64,000 nucleotides of DNA from Anastatus disparis (Eukaryota > Arthropoda > Insecta > Hymenoptera > Eupelmidae): NCBI GenBank assembly GCA_017163975.1, contig JAFFSR010000315.1:744001-808000 (forward strand). Reading direction: 5' to 3'. Positions 47,101 to 56,339 of the stretch are shown piece by piece; within the stretch, counting starts at the first letter, position 1, and each line of letters begins with the position of its first letter. The translations under genes and the position numbers were made by a program. The notes below the pieces were generated by a model. It had not been told where the DNA came from and made no database searches. It saw only the letters and a program-made list of their open reading frames with translations.

Positions 47101-48262
47101 GGTAAGATTTTATATTGCTTTTAGACACTTGAGAACCTAGAAGTCGAGACATGTTTTTAATCCAAACATAATGATATTGAGGCATGCCTCCATCATCAGC
47201 ATCATTATTTTCTTCATACTCATCTATGTAGAAATCTTGAATAATGAGCAAATTGACATGATGTTCCTTTTTTTCAGACGTAATATGACACGGCGATACT
47301 TCAAACTTCGGACCATACTTTTTTAACATGTATAAATTTATTGAAATATTATTATTTAATTTTTCGAATTTCGGAATATCTTTAATTTTTACTGGAAATT
47401 CAATTTTATCAAACCTTAGTTTATTATTATGTGGAAGATAATGATTCACTCTTTGAGGATTATTGTCATTAGGATATAATGCAAATAGTACAGCATACTT
47501 AAAAAACTCATTATCATTATTGCGTACATTAACACACGCTTTCTTATTTTCTATAAACTTTGGAAGAGGAATGTAAGAGCTACCCTTCAAGGGAGAATAT
47601 TTTTTCATATTAATACACAAACTTATTATACTCTTCAAAGTTTATCCTGAATCTTTTTCCTGAAATTCTTCTATTTGCGTAAGAATAGGCTCTTTGATAT
47701 TATCTTTAAACCATTCCTCTAAATCTGTTGACATGTATACTGTAGCACTTTCACTTGTAAAGTGTTTTGTGTCAGTTAATTCCTCAGTATTTTTCTGCAC
47801 AGAAAATTCAGAGATGAAATCAGAATTTATTTTTAACGCATTATATTCTTCTAAGCACGCCTGAACCTTAACTTTAAAAAGTTTTTGTGCATCACTCAAA
47901 AAACTCAGAATGTCCACATGTTTAATATTTACCACTACACCAGTTCTGATTCGATTTTGGAAAGCTGATTTGTCTCGCCACTCGACTCTAGCTTCTGTTT
48001 CTTCAGATTGTAGATTGCCTCCTTGATGAAGATTTTGTTCCAACTGAACTTGCATGCACGAAAGATGTGTCATACAAGTTTGACCTTTCTGTTTCTTCCC
48101 TCTTGTGAGGTTGGGTCGAACGATTTTTTCGTTTAATTTAATGATGGCAGAATTACACATATCTAACCAATAGTGAATATCATCATTGCTCAATTCGTTT
48201 ATACTTCGTAAAGTATCACGAAGTAATTGGACAAGACGTTAAAAAAATTCGATTGAAGTCAT
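44195..48262 (-). pseudogene. DNA polymerase B (protein-primed type), with intron, broken
   Basis: The ATG at 48262 starts the frame. Coding runs to a splice donor at 46795 (GTAAGTTG), intron 46795-46725 (71 nt, acceptor TTCTTTATAG), then a last exon to 44195. The last exon (832 codons) is open and holds ExoII HNLNYDTHF, ExoIII YLKTDVLLLAD, motif A YFDINNLYG (~268-275), motif B KLLINSVYGK (~411-420) and motif C YTDTDS (~512-517): the palm is intact. Upstream the frame is kept but has stops at 48239, 47642, 47045, 47015 and 46886. ExoI (VIYADFE) is visible near 46925, then a frame change and a probable loss of ~100 residues before the CHIC/DHCHLTG zinc-binding-like segment. The C-tail has a duplicated ~33-aa unit and ends in basic TKKPRV. 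It would replicate the element. Not functional as it stands. Confidence 0.92.
46725..46795 (-). other. 71-nt spliceosomal intron in the polymerase gene
   Basis: GTAAGT donor and TTTATAG acceptor on the minus strand; joining the flanks restores an uninterrupted frame through a conserved His/Cys-rich segment (HCHLTG on one side, RGAAHNSCNLNY on the other), so the intron is real rather than decay. Confidence 0.85.
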
Positions 48263-48389
48263 TTTTACTTTTTTTAACTAAAAGATAACTAGAGTAACAG
48301 TTTCAACTCACACAATATTCAAGAATAAATCTCACTGATTGTTATATACGAAGTGTAGTCATCCAAGAAATAGCTTCACTTTTTATAGG

Positions 48390-48785
48390 TAAAAACAATG
48401 TAAGAAGGGATACAAATTTTAAGGTTCGTCCAATAGTAAAAGGAAAAGTTAGTCAAAATTTAAGAAGGATTACAAATTTGAAAATTCGTCCAATAGTAAA
48501 AAAGAGAATTTAAGAAGGAATACAAATCTCGATATTCGACCAATAGTAAAAAAGAATATTTAAGAAGGGATACAAATTTCAAGATTCTACCAATAGTAAA
48601 AAAGAAAATTTAAGAAGGGATACAAATTTCGAGATTTGACCAATGGTAAAAAAAGAAAATTTAAGAAGGGATACAAATTACAAGATTCCACCAATAGTAA
48701 AAAGAAAATTTAAGAAGAGATACAAATTTCGAGATTTGACCAATAGTAAAAAAGAAAAATTTGGAAAATAAAGAAGGGAATAGTT
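48390..48785. repeat. ~50-bp tandem repeat with CCAAT motif between divergent genes
   Basis: Seven units, each AAGAAGG(G/A)(A/T)TACAAAT...CCAATAGTAAAA; CCAAT positions are near 48430, 48491, 48540, 48592, 48641, 48692 and 48740 (spacing 48-61). It lies between the polymerase gene and the 48891 gene, which point away from each other. A TATAAAAAGTG box faces the polymerase near 48385. CCAAT with evenly spaced repeats suggests an enhancer-like control region. Confidence 0.78.
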
Positions 48786-48890
48786 TTTAGGAAGGGATAA
48801 ATTTTTCTTTTAAACTATCCAAAAACTGTAAGAATTTTCCTATTCAGTCTCTCAAATCACTTCTCGCTGAAAGAAATTCAGAGTTGTACG

Positions 48891-49829
48891 ATGGCTAGAA
48901 CCCGTGACTTTGGTGCAATGATTAAAAATGCAATATTAGAATTTTCCGAAGAGAACGTTTATATTTGTGACATACAAGGATTTCAAGGCATGTCTGGGGA
49001 TTCTTTTATTTTTAAAGAAGTCAGTTTTCTGAATTTTAGAAAAACTGCTTTTCCAACTGCGTATCTCCTTAAACCTCCGATGACATGGAGAGAATTGAGT
49101 CAAGAAGAAAAAAGTACAACGCAATGGCTGGAAAAGTATCACCATGGAATACAATGGAACTCTAGAGATATACCTTACCATCGTCTTCAAAAAATTTTTG
49201 AAATTTGTTCGCAAGGAGTCAAGAAAGTATTTGTCAAGGGTGAGCAGAAAGCGCAATGGTTAGCTGATTTTTTATCAAATGTGTAAGTAATACATTTATG
49301 TTTCAACTTTCATACTTTTCTTGCTGTTTTAATGCTTTTTCAAACTTTTTCAACTTGCTTGATACTGTTTCATACTTTTCCATACTTATTTAATTCTTTT
49401 TTATGCTTTTTCATACTTGTTTCATACTTTTTTATACTTTTCCATACTTGTTTGATATTTTTTATGATTTTCCATACTTATTTGATACTTTTTTATACTT
49501 TTTTAATTATTTTAATACTTTAACATACTGTATTTAACCATATTAATACTTTATAATACTTTAAGTTACATTACCTTCTCCTCTTTATTTTCAGAACAAT
49601 CAGCAACATTGAAGACCTCGGATGCCCATCATTAGAAATAATAATGAATTGTACATGATATACATGTTTCAACCACGACCTCTGTTTAAGGCGAAAACCT
49701 ATGTGCGCTGTTATTAATGCTATTTCGATGCGCACATGGTTACATGATTACTTAGATGCCAAATTTACCAAAGATGAAGTCGATACAATTTCTAATAATG
49801 ATGAATGTATAAAGTTATATTGGAAATAA
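48891..49829 (+). pseudogene. small Polinton protein of unknown function, intron-containing copy
   Basis: Exon 1 48891-49282 (131 aa with FQGMSGDSFIFKEVSF, LKPPMTWREL, WLEKYHHGIQWN, VFVKGEQKAQWL), donor GTAAGT at 49283, intron to TTTTCAG at 49594, exon 2 49595-49829 resuming in frame with NIEDLGCPSL. The joined frame has one TGA at 49656-49658 after which family-like sequence goes on to TAA 49827-49829. It is related to the gene at the other end of the Polinton (36580-37053) and to a recurrent insect Polinton family of unknown function; a nuclease-like fold has crossed my mind but I see no diagnostic triad. Start chosen at the first ATG; TATTCAGTCTC upstream may be the initiator. The TGA shortens the C-terminus. 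Confidence 0.75.
49283..49594 (+). other. 312-bp intron with TTTCATACTT-type repeats
   Basis: Canonical GTAAGT...TTTTCAG. The interior is an array of (T)nCATACTT units, which creates a false 63-aa frame at 49332-49523. Confidence 0.82.
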
Positions 49830-50346
49830 ATTAAATCAAATAAAAAACCTTATTCTGATTTTTAATTTCTCTTGTGGTTTTAATTAGAAAAATAAATAAA
49901 AAATTTAATTTTAATAAGTTAAAAATTTCAGAAAATAAATTATTATTAAATATATATAAGACAAAGATAATAAATTGATTCTATGTATAAATTAATTGCA
50001 CTGATTTTTAGCATATTTTTGTCTATATTCATTGCGTGCATTTATTTTTTGTTTGGTATTTTTTTCTATGATATCACTTTTAATTTAACCTGTTGACTTA
50101 CTAATATAGTATTTTTGTTTCTACTATCTCTTAAGATTGTGATATCATACTGTGCAATATTTTTTATGTATTACACGTTCTTTTTTGTATATATGATACA
50201 AAATAAAATATATCTAATCTAATCTAATAACGATCTATCTTTATCTTATACTTATGTGCATATATTTTTAAAGAAAAGGAAGACTAATTTAATGTTATTG
50301 TTTTTATTTTTTTTTTTTATATTTATTTTGTATACATTAATAATAA
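49830..50346. other. AT-rich 3' flank inside the Polinton
   Basis: No gene. AATAAA-type signals follow the 48891 gene directly (near 49835). The rest is AT-rich sequence up to the inserted palindromic transposon. Confidence 0.5.
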
Positions 50347-51014
50347 CACAGGCCCACAAAATGAAAAAAAATGTCTGAACTTTTGACCGGACATACATAT
50401 TCCCATGTATTTTTTGACGCTGAATCCGAATCTGTAATAAAAATATAGGGTTTTCCTACCTTTCCTCAGAGTTTTATTGAAAAAACCTCATTTTTTACGG
50501 TTTTTTTGCGGTTTTTCGAGTCTACAAAAAAAAATCATGAGATACGGTTAATTGGACTTCAAAATCGAATTCTACGGGAAAAAATACACGGGAAACCATA
50601 CCTTCAAATTTTTTTAACGCGATTCTAGTCCTCTGTATGGGGCTGAAAAGATGAGGAAATCGGTAAAAGTCGAAATTTTGCCTAAAATGGATTTAAACAA
50701 TATTAAAATTTAATCATGCGTCTTTTGAAGAGTCGATAAACATTGGAAATACTATCCTGGGGGTTTTTCAGATTGCTGATCATGAATTTGAAGTCAGATT
50801 GTGTAAAAACTACTTCTAGAGGGCGGTGACAAGAACTGTATATGGTAAATTTATCGATTTTTTAAAAATTTTACGTCTGAAATACTAATTTTAGAGTCTT
50901 TCACAGCATTGACTGTAAATTCAAGATATTAACTTAGCCTATTGTGTACGTTAAACTTAACATTTTGTCTATGTTTGTCTCTCTCTCTCTCTCTCTCTCT
51001 TCGCTGATGTTTTT

Positions 51015-51326
51015 TTAAATTGGCTTACGCTTACGTACACGTTTCTCTTCGAATGACCGATGTAGTGGATTTCTGACACGTTTTTGTCCTTTTTTCGCAG
51101 CTGTTTCTCTTTTTATCATCCAGCAGTAATCTGCTAACATGTTGATACCCCAGTTTCCTTGAAATCTACGTTCAAACTCCTTTAAATCTTGGTGAAATCG
51201 TTCACCATGCTCTTCACTAAAGTCTCCGTTATTTTCAGGAAACTGATCAACGTGTGAATCAAGAAAATGAAGTTTTAAGTTCATTAGACAACCCAATTTT
51301 TCAAAATTACGTACCATTCCTTCGAA
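51015..51326 (-). pseudogene. inverted second copy of the same C-terminal segment
   Basis: The left arm encodes the same ~100 residues as the end of the 51331-51915 frame, on the opposite strand, because the arms are inverse copies. The frame loses similarity at the arm/centre boundary near 51320, so it cannot be a gene of its own. Confidence 0.75.
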
Positions 51327-51330
51327 AATT

Positions 51331-51915
51331 TTGATACCGCCTCTGCATATAAAGCTTGGATTGATAAAGCAATTAGTTAAAGCTTTGGACAAGGACGGTC
51401 AATGCTTCCAATATATAAGCAAAGTATTTCCCCATAAATCTGATGCTAAATTAAATGAAGGTATTTTTGATGGTCCTGAAATCCGAACTTTATTTAGAGA
51501 CGAAAACTTTGAACAAAGCATGACTGATGTTGAAAAGGCAGCATGGTTAAGTTTTAAAGAGGTATTCTTGGGTAATGCCAAAGACACGAATTATAAAGCT
51601 ATTGTGAAAAGAATGGTACGTAATTTTGAAAAATTGGGTTGTCTAATGAACTTAAAACTTCATTTTCTTGATTCACACGTTGATCAGTTTCCTGAAAATA
51701 ACGGAGACTTTAGTGAAGAGCATGGTGAACGATTTCACCAAGATTTAAAGGAGTTTGAACGTAGATTTCAAGGAAACTGGGGTATCAACATGTTAGCAGA
51801 TTACTGCTGGATGATAAAAAGAGAAACAGCTGCGAAAAAAGGACAAAAACGTGTCAGAAATCCACTACATCGGTCATTCGAAGAGAAACGTGTACGTAAG
51901 CGTAAGCCAATTTAA
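51331..51915 (+). pseudogene. C-terminal part of an arthropod transposon-encoded protein
   Basis: 194-aa open frame with KQLVKALDKDGQCFQYI, FDGPEIRTLFRD, LHFLDSHVDQFPENNGDFSEEHGERFHQD and ADYCWMIKRE. I recognise this as the end of a long protein found in many copies in arthropod genomes and usually left unannotated; the N-terminal part is missing here. The last ~100 residues lie in the right arm. Function in transposition is inferred only from its place inside a TIR element with a target duplication. Confidence 0.65.
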
Positions 51916-51924
51916 AAAAACATC

Positions 51925-51961
<37 letters not shown>

Positions 51962-52348
51962 AACATAGACAAAATGTTAAGTTTAACGTACACAATAGGC
52001 TAAGTTAATATCTTGAATTTACAGTCAATGCTGTGAAAGACTCTAAAATTAGTATTTCAGACGTAAAATTTTTAAAAAATCGATAAATTTACCATATACA
52101 GTTCTTGTCACCGCCCTCTAGAAGTAGTTTTTACACAATCTGACTTCAAATTCATGATCAGCAATCTGAAAAACCCCCAGGATAGTATTTCCAATGTTTA
52201 TCGACTCTTCAAAAGACGCATGATTAAATTTTAATATTGTTTAAATCCATTTTAGGCAAAATTTCGACTTTTACCGATTTCCTCATCTTTTCAGCCCCAT
52301 ACAGAGGACTAGAATCGCGTTAAAAAAATTTGAAGGTATGGTTTCCCG

Positions 52349-52720
52349 TTTGAGAGCGCGGTGGCGTAATGGATAGAGCTCTTGCCTTCAACGCGGAGGG
52401 CATGGGTTCGAATCCTGGCCAGGTACCTCTAACTTTTTTTTCGGAAGAAAATAAGTGTATGTGCCATTTATATCGCGACTCTTTAAAAAATCCGACCTCA
52501 TTGGGTATCGGTTGATTGTTGGTTACAAAAGTGGGCTGACCATCCATCGGTAGTCAAAGTTTTCGGTATGGTGGGTCTGACAGTCCTAGCCTGATGTAAT
52601 GTGTTAAACAGATGCCGGGCGGGGGACTTCCTCGACTTCACCATATATAAAAGGTTAATCATATAGAGGACAATATCCTTTATATATTAATCTTTTTTTT
52701 AAAAAAAAAAAAAAAAAAAA
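52349..52720 (+). mobile_element. tRNA-derived SINE, 372 bp
   Basis: It begins with a tRNA-like head containing an A-box (TGGCGTAATGG, 52362-52372) and a perfect B-box (GGTTCGAATCC, 52405-52415), has a ~250-bp body and ends in an A tail of 20 bases. ATGGTTTCCCG occurs immediately before (52338-52348) and after (52721-52731), and the other arm of the host palindrome shows the empty site. The cloverleaf stems are too degraded to be a working tRNA. Moved by LINE machinery in trans. Confidence 0.93.
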
Positions 52721-52988
52721 ATGGTTTCCCGTGTATTTTTTCCCGTAGAATTCGATTTTGAAGTCCAATTAACCGTATCTCATGATTTGTTTTTTCTAGA
52801 CTCGAAAAACCGCAAAAAAACCGTAAAAAATGAGGTTTTTTCAATAAAACTCTGAGAAAAGGTAGGAAAACCCTATATTTTTATTACAGATTCGGATTCA
52901 GCGTCGAAAAATACATGGGAATATGTATGTCCGGTCAAAAGTTCAGACATTTTTTTTCATTTTGTGGGCCTGTGTAATAAAACATTAA

Positions 52989-54388
52989 TTACAATAGTAA
53001 ATACATTAAAATTGATTTTTTTTTAATTATAAAAATATAAAAAATATATACATTGTAAGGTCCACCTGTTGAAGGTGGTGAGTGAGGTCGCTGGACCGTT
53101 GATTTCCTATTTTTTTCCGCTATTTCCTGGCCTACTTTCCTCATCCATTCCTTTGCTGATGAATATGATTTCTTGGTGCCTAAACAGAAAATTTGAAAAA
53201 AAAAAATTATAAAATAAATTAAATAAAATATATTAGTAAAATAAATATTTTGTTAAAAAAAATAACAATTTACCTGATGAGCTAGATTTTTTCACTTTCT
53301 TGCTGGCTGAAGACGACTCCGCTTTACTAGCCAAAGAGGTAGATGGAATTGTGACTGAAAATAAAAATTTGAAGAACATTAAAAATTAAATAAAATAATA
53401 AAATAAATATTTTTAAAAAATCTCTATTTACCTGATGAAGATGGCTCCGTCTTACTTGCCGATAAAGTGGACGGAATCGCTTCTGAAGATGTGGACGTAG
53501 TCATCATCTTCTTATTTGCTGCTTGATCTGTGAAATGAAAAAAGTAAAATTTAAATTTATTTCTATATTTAAAAAAAAAGAAAAAATAAACCGAAAGTTA
53601 CCGTTTGTTTTTGGTTTTTTTGAAACCGAAGAATCATTTTTCTTCGGTCTCTTTTGTCCTCTCAAAGCCGAACTCGAGCTGGAACTGCTCGAATTGCTCG
53701 AACTGCTTGAAGTCGAGCTGGAACTGCTTGCTTTACTATCCAAAGAGGTGGATGGAATTGTGACTGAAAATAAAAATTTGAAAAACATTAAAAATTAAAT
53801 AAAATAATAAAACAAATATTTTTAAAAAATCGCTATTTACCTGATGAAGATGGCTCCGTCTCATTTGCCGATGAGGTAGACCTACTTGAAGAGGTGAACG
53901 GAATCGCTACTGAAGATGTGGCCGAACTCGAGCTGGAACTGCTCGAACTGCTCGAACTGCTCGAACTGCTTGAACTCGAGCTGGAACTGCTTAAACTAGA
54001 TACAGTTCTTATTCTTAAAGATTCATCAATTTCCACTCTCTGCACCGGTTGTGTTCTTGCATACAACTGCTGTAAAGCAGCAATTGGGGGAATAGGTGGT
54101 ACTATGAAAACAAAAATTATTGTTAATAATTATTTTTAAATCATTTTCATATTTGTATTTTAAATCTACTTACGTGCATTCACAGCTTCCATTGCCCAGT
54201 TTAGATGCTCCAGCATCATGAGCAGCGTTGGCCCATTGCTCATGAGCCACCTTACATGATCTTGAACTTTTTTTATGGTTTCACTTTTTCCTTGAACAAT
54301 TTTTTCTTCTTTATATTTAGAGTATATAAAGATTTTTGAACTTTTTTTTCTTAGATTAAGAAAAAGTTGAAGAAGATTCTTGAACTGA
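52989..54388 (-). CDS. six-exon serine-rich nuclear-type protein in the Polinton
   Basis: Exons (minus strand): 54388?-54174, 54101-53841, 53763-53603, 53527-53432, 53354-53274, 53179-52989; all five introns have GT...AG and phase 1 (the exon-3 end may be off by one base). Joined they give an open frame of about 286 residues from the first ATG (54243) to TAA 52989; an open frame continues upstream of that ATG. N-terminal part helical (TIKKVQDHVRWLMSNGPTLL), then long Ser runs, a basic patch (RGQKRPKKN, SKKPKTN), more Ser/Lys, and a C-terminal AKEWMRKVGQEIAEKNRKS helix. Exon 3/intron/exon 4-type units are duplicated. Core promoter: TATAAATA (54418-54411) and TCAGT (54388-54384). No homologue recognised; low complexity, charge and phosphorylatable Ser suggest a nuclear or condensate-forming protein (inference). 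Confidence 0.62.
53350..53865 (-). repeat. tandem duplication of exon-intron units in the serine-rich gene
   Basis: The ~100-bp intron between exons 4 and 5 (53353-53433) and the one between exons 2 and 3 (53764-53840) are nearly identical, as are the adjoining exon ends (TEPSSSG) and starts (VTIPSTSL). Corresponding points are ~409 bp apart. The gene grew by duplicating an exon-plus-intron cassette. Confidence 0.8.
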
Positions 54389-54418
54389 CGAAATGTAGCT
54401 TGGAACGAGGTATTTATA
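54384..54418 (-). promoter_or_regulatory. TATA plus TCAGT core promoter of the serine-rich gene
   Basis: TATAAATA at 54418-54411 and the arthropod initiator TCAGT at 54388-54384; 32 nt from the first T to the initiator A, the spacing of a working TATA/Inr promoter. Confidence 0.68.
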
Positions 54419-54699
54419 CAGAAAATCAGGAAACTTATTTTCTCATGTTTTTCGTGAAAATCACACGATTGGTGAAAATTTTATTTTCAAAAATTTGTCA
54501 CCTCCCTTACAGAAATTTAGTCCATCCTTCGTTAGTTTTGTTCACGCCTAAGATTTTAATTTATATTCTCATGCAACTAGCCCTTGTAATGAATGTCGTT
54601 TTTCTCAAAAAAAAACTTTTATATACCTGTGAATATCAGATTTTCTTAAAAGAAGGATTTTCAACAGAAAGAAGTCATGTACATATTTGCTGGAATATG

Positions 54700-55800
54700 T
54701 CTCCTTTTAAAACAATTGATCCCTTCAATAAATATCTTTTTTTTTCTCAAGAATATTTTTGTACAACTGTGATAAATCAATCCTGAAAAATTCCAAATAA
54801 ATGCACCTGCAAGATAACTTTTTCTCGCACACTTGTTACAAAAAAATTTTTAAACCTGAAAAGAAAAAGAATACAAGTGATCCTTTCAATAAATATCTCT
54901 TTACCTCAAAAACTTTCCCATGTAAAATCTTCGACCACCTGCAAAATACTTTTTTTCTTAAAAAACTTACATACACCTGTGAGAAAAAGAGGATTTTCCT
55001 TTTTTAACAGAGTGGAGTCTCAGATATTTTCTTTAAATAAGAATTCTCTTTTTTTTTAAACAAAAAGAGAAAAGGTAGCTGACCCTTTCAATAAATCTTT
55101 TTTCTCAAAAAAGTTTTTCTTTCACAAAAAGTGACATAAGACAATATATTAGAAGTTAAAAAAGAATACAAGTAACCCTTTCAAAAAATATCTCTTCATC
55201 TTAAAAAACTTTCGCACGTGAAATCTTTGACCCCCCTGCAAGATACTTTTTCTCAAGAAAGCCGACATGCACCTGTGAAAATAAAAGAAACATTTTCAAA
55301 AAAGCATTTTCCTTTTTTAACAGAGTAAAGCCTCGTATATTTTCTTCAAATAAGGATTCTCTATTTTAAAACAAGATGAGAAAAGGTAGCTGACCCTTTC
55401 AATAAATCTTTTTTCTCAAAAAGATTTTCTTTCACAAAAAGTAACTTAAGACAATATCTTAGAAGTCAAAAAAGAATACACGTAACCCTTTCAATAAATA
55501 TCTCTTCATCTTAAAAAACTTTCGCACGTGAAATCTTTGACCCCCTGCAAGATACTTTTTCTCAAGAAAGGCGACATGCAATTGTAAATATAAAAGAAAC
55601 ATTTTCAAAACAGCATTTTCCTTTTTTAACAGAGTAAAGCCTCGTATATTTTCTTCAAATAAGGATTCTCTATTTTAAAACAAGAAGAGAATAGGTAGCT
55701 GACCCTTTCAATAAATCTTTTTTCTCAAAAAAAAGAACAAAAGATAATCTTTCAAAAAGAGTGACTTAAAAAATATAATAAAAGACAAATTTATAGTTTG
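54700..55800. repeat. ~310-bp tandem repeats in the right part of the Polinton
   Basis: TAGCTGACCCTTTC recurs at about 55078, 55390 and 55697 (spacing 312 and 307) with high identity; shorter, more diverged copies precede it from 54700. Inner sub-repeats (CCCTTTCAATAAAT) recur several times per unit. Plus-strand frames here come from the repeat and are not supported as genes. Confidence 0.8.
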
Positions 55801-55879
55801 CTTATGTACTATATCCTGAAAAAAAGGCGCAATTCATTATTTTCATGCATCTGTGAATTAAAAGAGAACACACACAGTG

Positions 55880-56110
55880 TACTGCATTTAGAGACAGGTC
55901 GCCCCTTTCCCTCTCTTCTAAAAGCAGGTAAATTTTCACGCAATGTCAAAGAAAACGCATAGTAGACCAGCACTGCGAAAAAGGTCTGCCCTTTCCCTCT
56001 CTTCTAAGAGTAGGTCAATTTTTCTGCGTCCCTAAAATAGAACATACAGTGGGTGGCGCTCTATCCTTTCCTTAAAAATAAGAAGAGAGAAGGGCTAGCC
56101 CTTTCCTAAA
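55880..56110. repeat. ~95-bp repeats with CCCTTTCCCTCTCTTCTAA
   Basis: The motif CCCTTTCCCTCTCTTCTAA occurs near 55910 and 56000 with related versions after it. It lies just inside the right end of the Polinton. Confidence 0.6.
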
Positions 56111-56162
56111 AGAAAATACATTTTTTTAAGGAAGGGAAGACTTATACGTATTTTAAATAGAC

Positions 56163-56333
56163 CGGATTGTAACACACTTAGTGGAGGGAGACAAGTGTTT
56201 TATCCTTTTTCATTTTTTAAACGGGGGGAGGAATTCACATGTATTTTAAATGACACGGATTCTAACACACTTGGAAGAGGAGAGGGGGTGGGTTGCAACC
56301 CGCATGGGCCAGAATGCCAATAGCCTATCTACT
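56163..56333. repeat. right terminal repeat and subterminal motifs of the Polinton
   Basis: The terminal 29 bp invert the left end. The subterminal motif recurs in inverted orientation at 56256-56273 and 56163-56180 (CGGATTCTAACACACTTG on the plus strand), mirroring the left side at wider spacing. Confidence 0.8.
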
Positions 56334-56339
56334 ATTTAT

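Larger units (their letters stand above)
50347..52974. mobile_element. 2.63-kb palindromic transposon with coding arms
   Basis: CACAGGCCCACAAAATG and its inverse end the element, and TAATAA flanks both sides (50341-50346, 52975-52980), a 6-bp target duplication inside the Polinton. Arms of ~975 bp (50347-51319 and 52974-51611, less a SINE) are inverse copies around a ~290-bp unique centre. Each arm encodes the same C-terminal ~100 aa; the centre plus right arm form a longer frame. Superfamily not assigned; 6-bp duplications occur in few groups. Confidence 0.87.
36423..56333. mobile_element. Polinton (Maverick/adintovirus-like) element, 19.9 kb, decayed
   Basis: The ends AGTAGATAGGCTATAGGCAT and the inverse of the right end agree over 29 bp with one mismatch, and ATTTAT flanks both sides (36417-36422, 56334-56339). 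A 6-bp duplication, AG...CT ends and ~20 kb are typical of Polintons. The gene content agrees: protein-primed-type DNA polymerase B, chromodomain integrase, packaging ATPase, adenain-like protease, double-jelly-roll capsid protein and probable penton. This is an old integrated copy; most core genes carry at least one inactivating change. It carries a 2.63-kb transposon at 50347-52974. The short exact TIR is unusual, as many Polintons have several hundred bp; mirrored subterminal motifs extend the symmetry. Confidence 0.95.

Noticed and set aside
48239..48241. Programmed readthrough in the polymerase
   Set aside because: There are at least five stops plus a frame change in the N-terminal part, so decay is the simpler explanation.
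49332..49523. 63-aa Phe/Leu-rich frame
   Set aside because: Inside the TTTCATACTT-type intron of the 48891 gene.
52349..52425. tRNA gene
   Set aside because: A- and B-boxes are present, but acceptor and T stems do not pair properly, and it is the head of a SINE with poly-A and target duplication.
53523..54139. Plus-strand Glu/Leu-repeat frames
   Set aside because: Antisense of the serine-rich exons.
54367..55059. Plus-strand frames of 60-139 aa
   Set aside because: The first overlaps the promoter and exon 1 of the minus-strand serine-rich gene, and all follow AT-rich repeats without family motifs.
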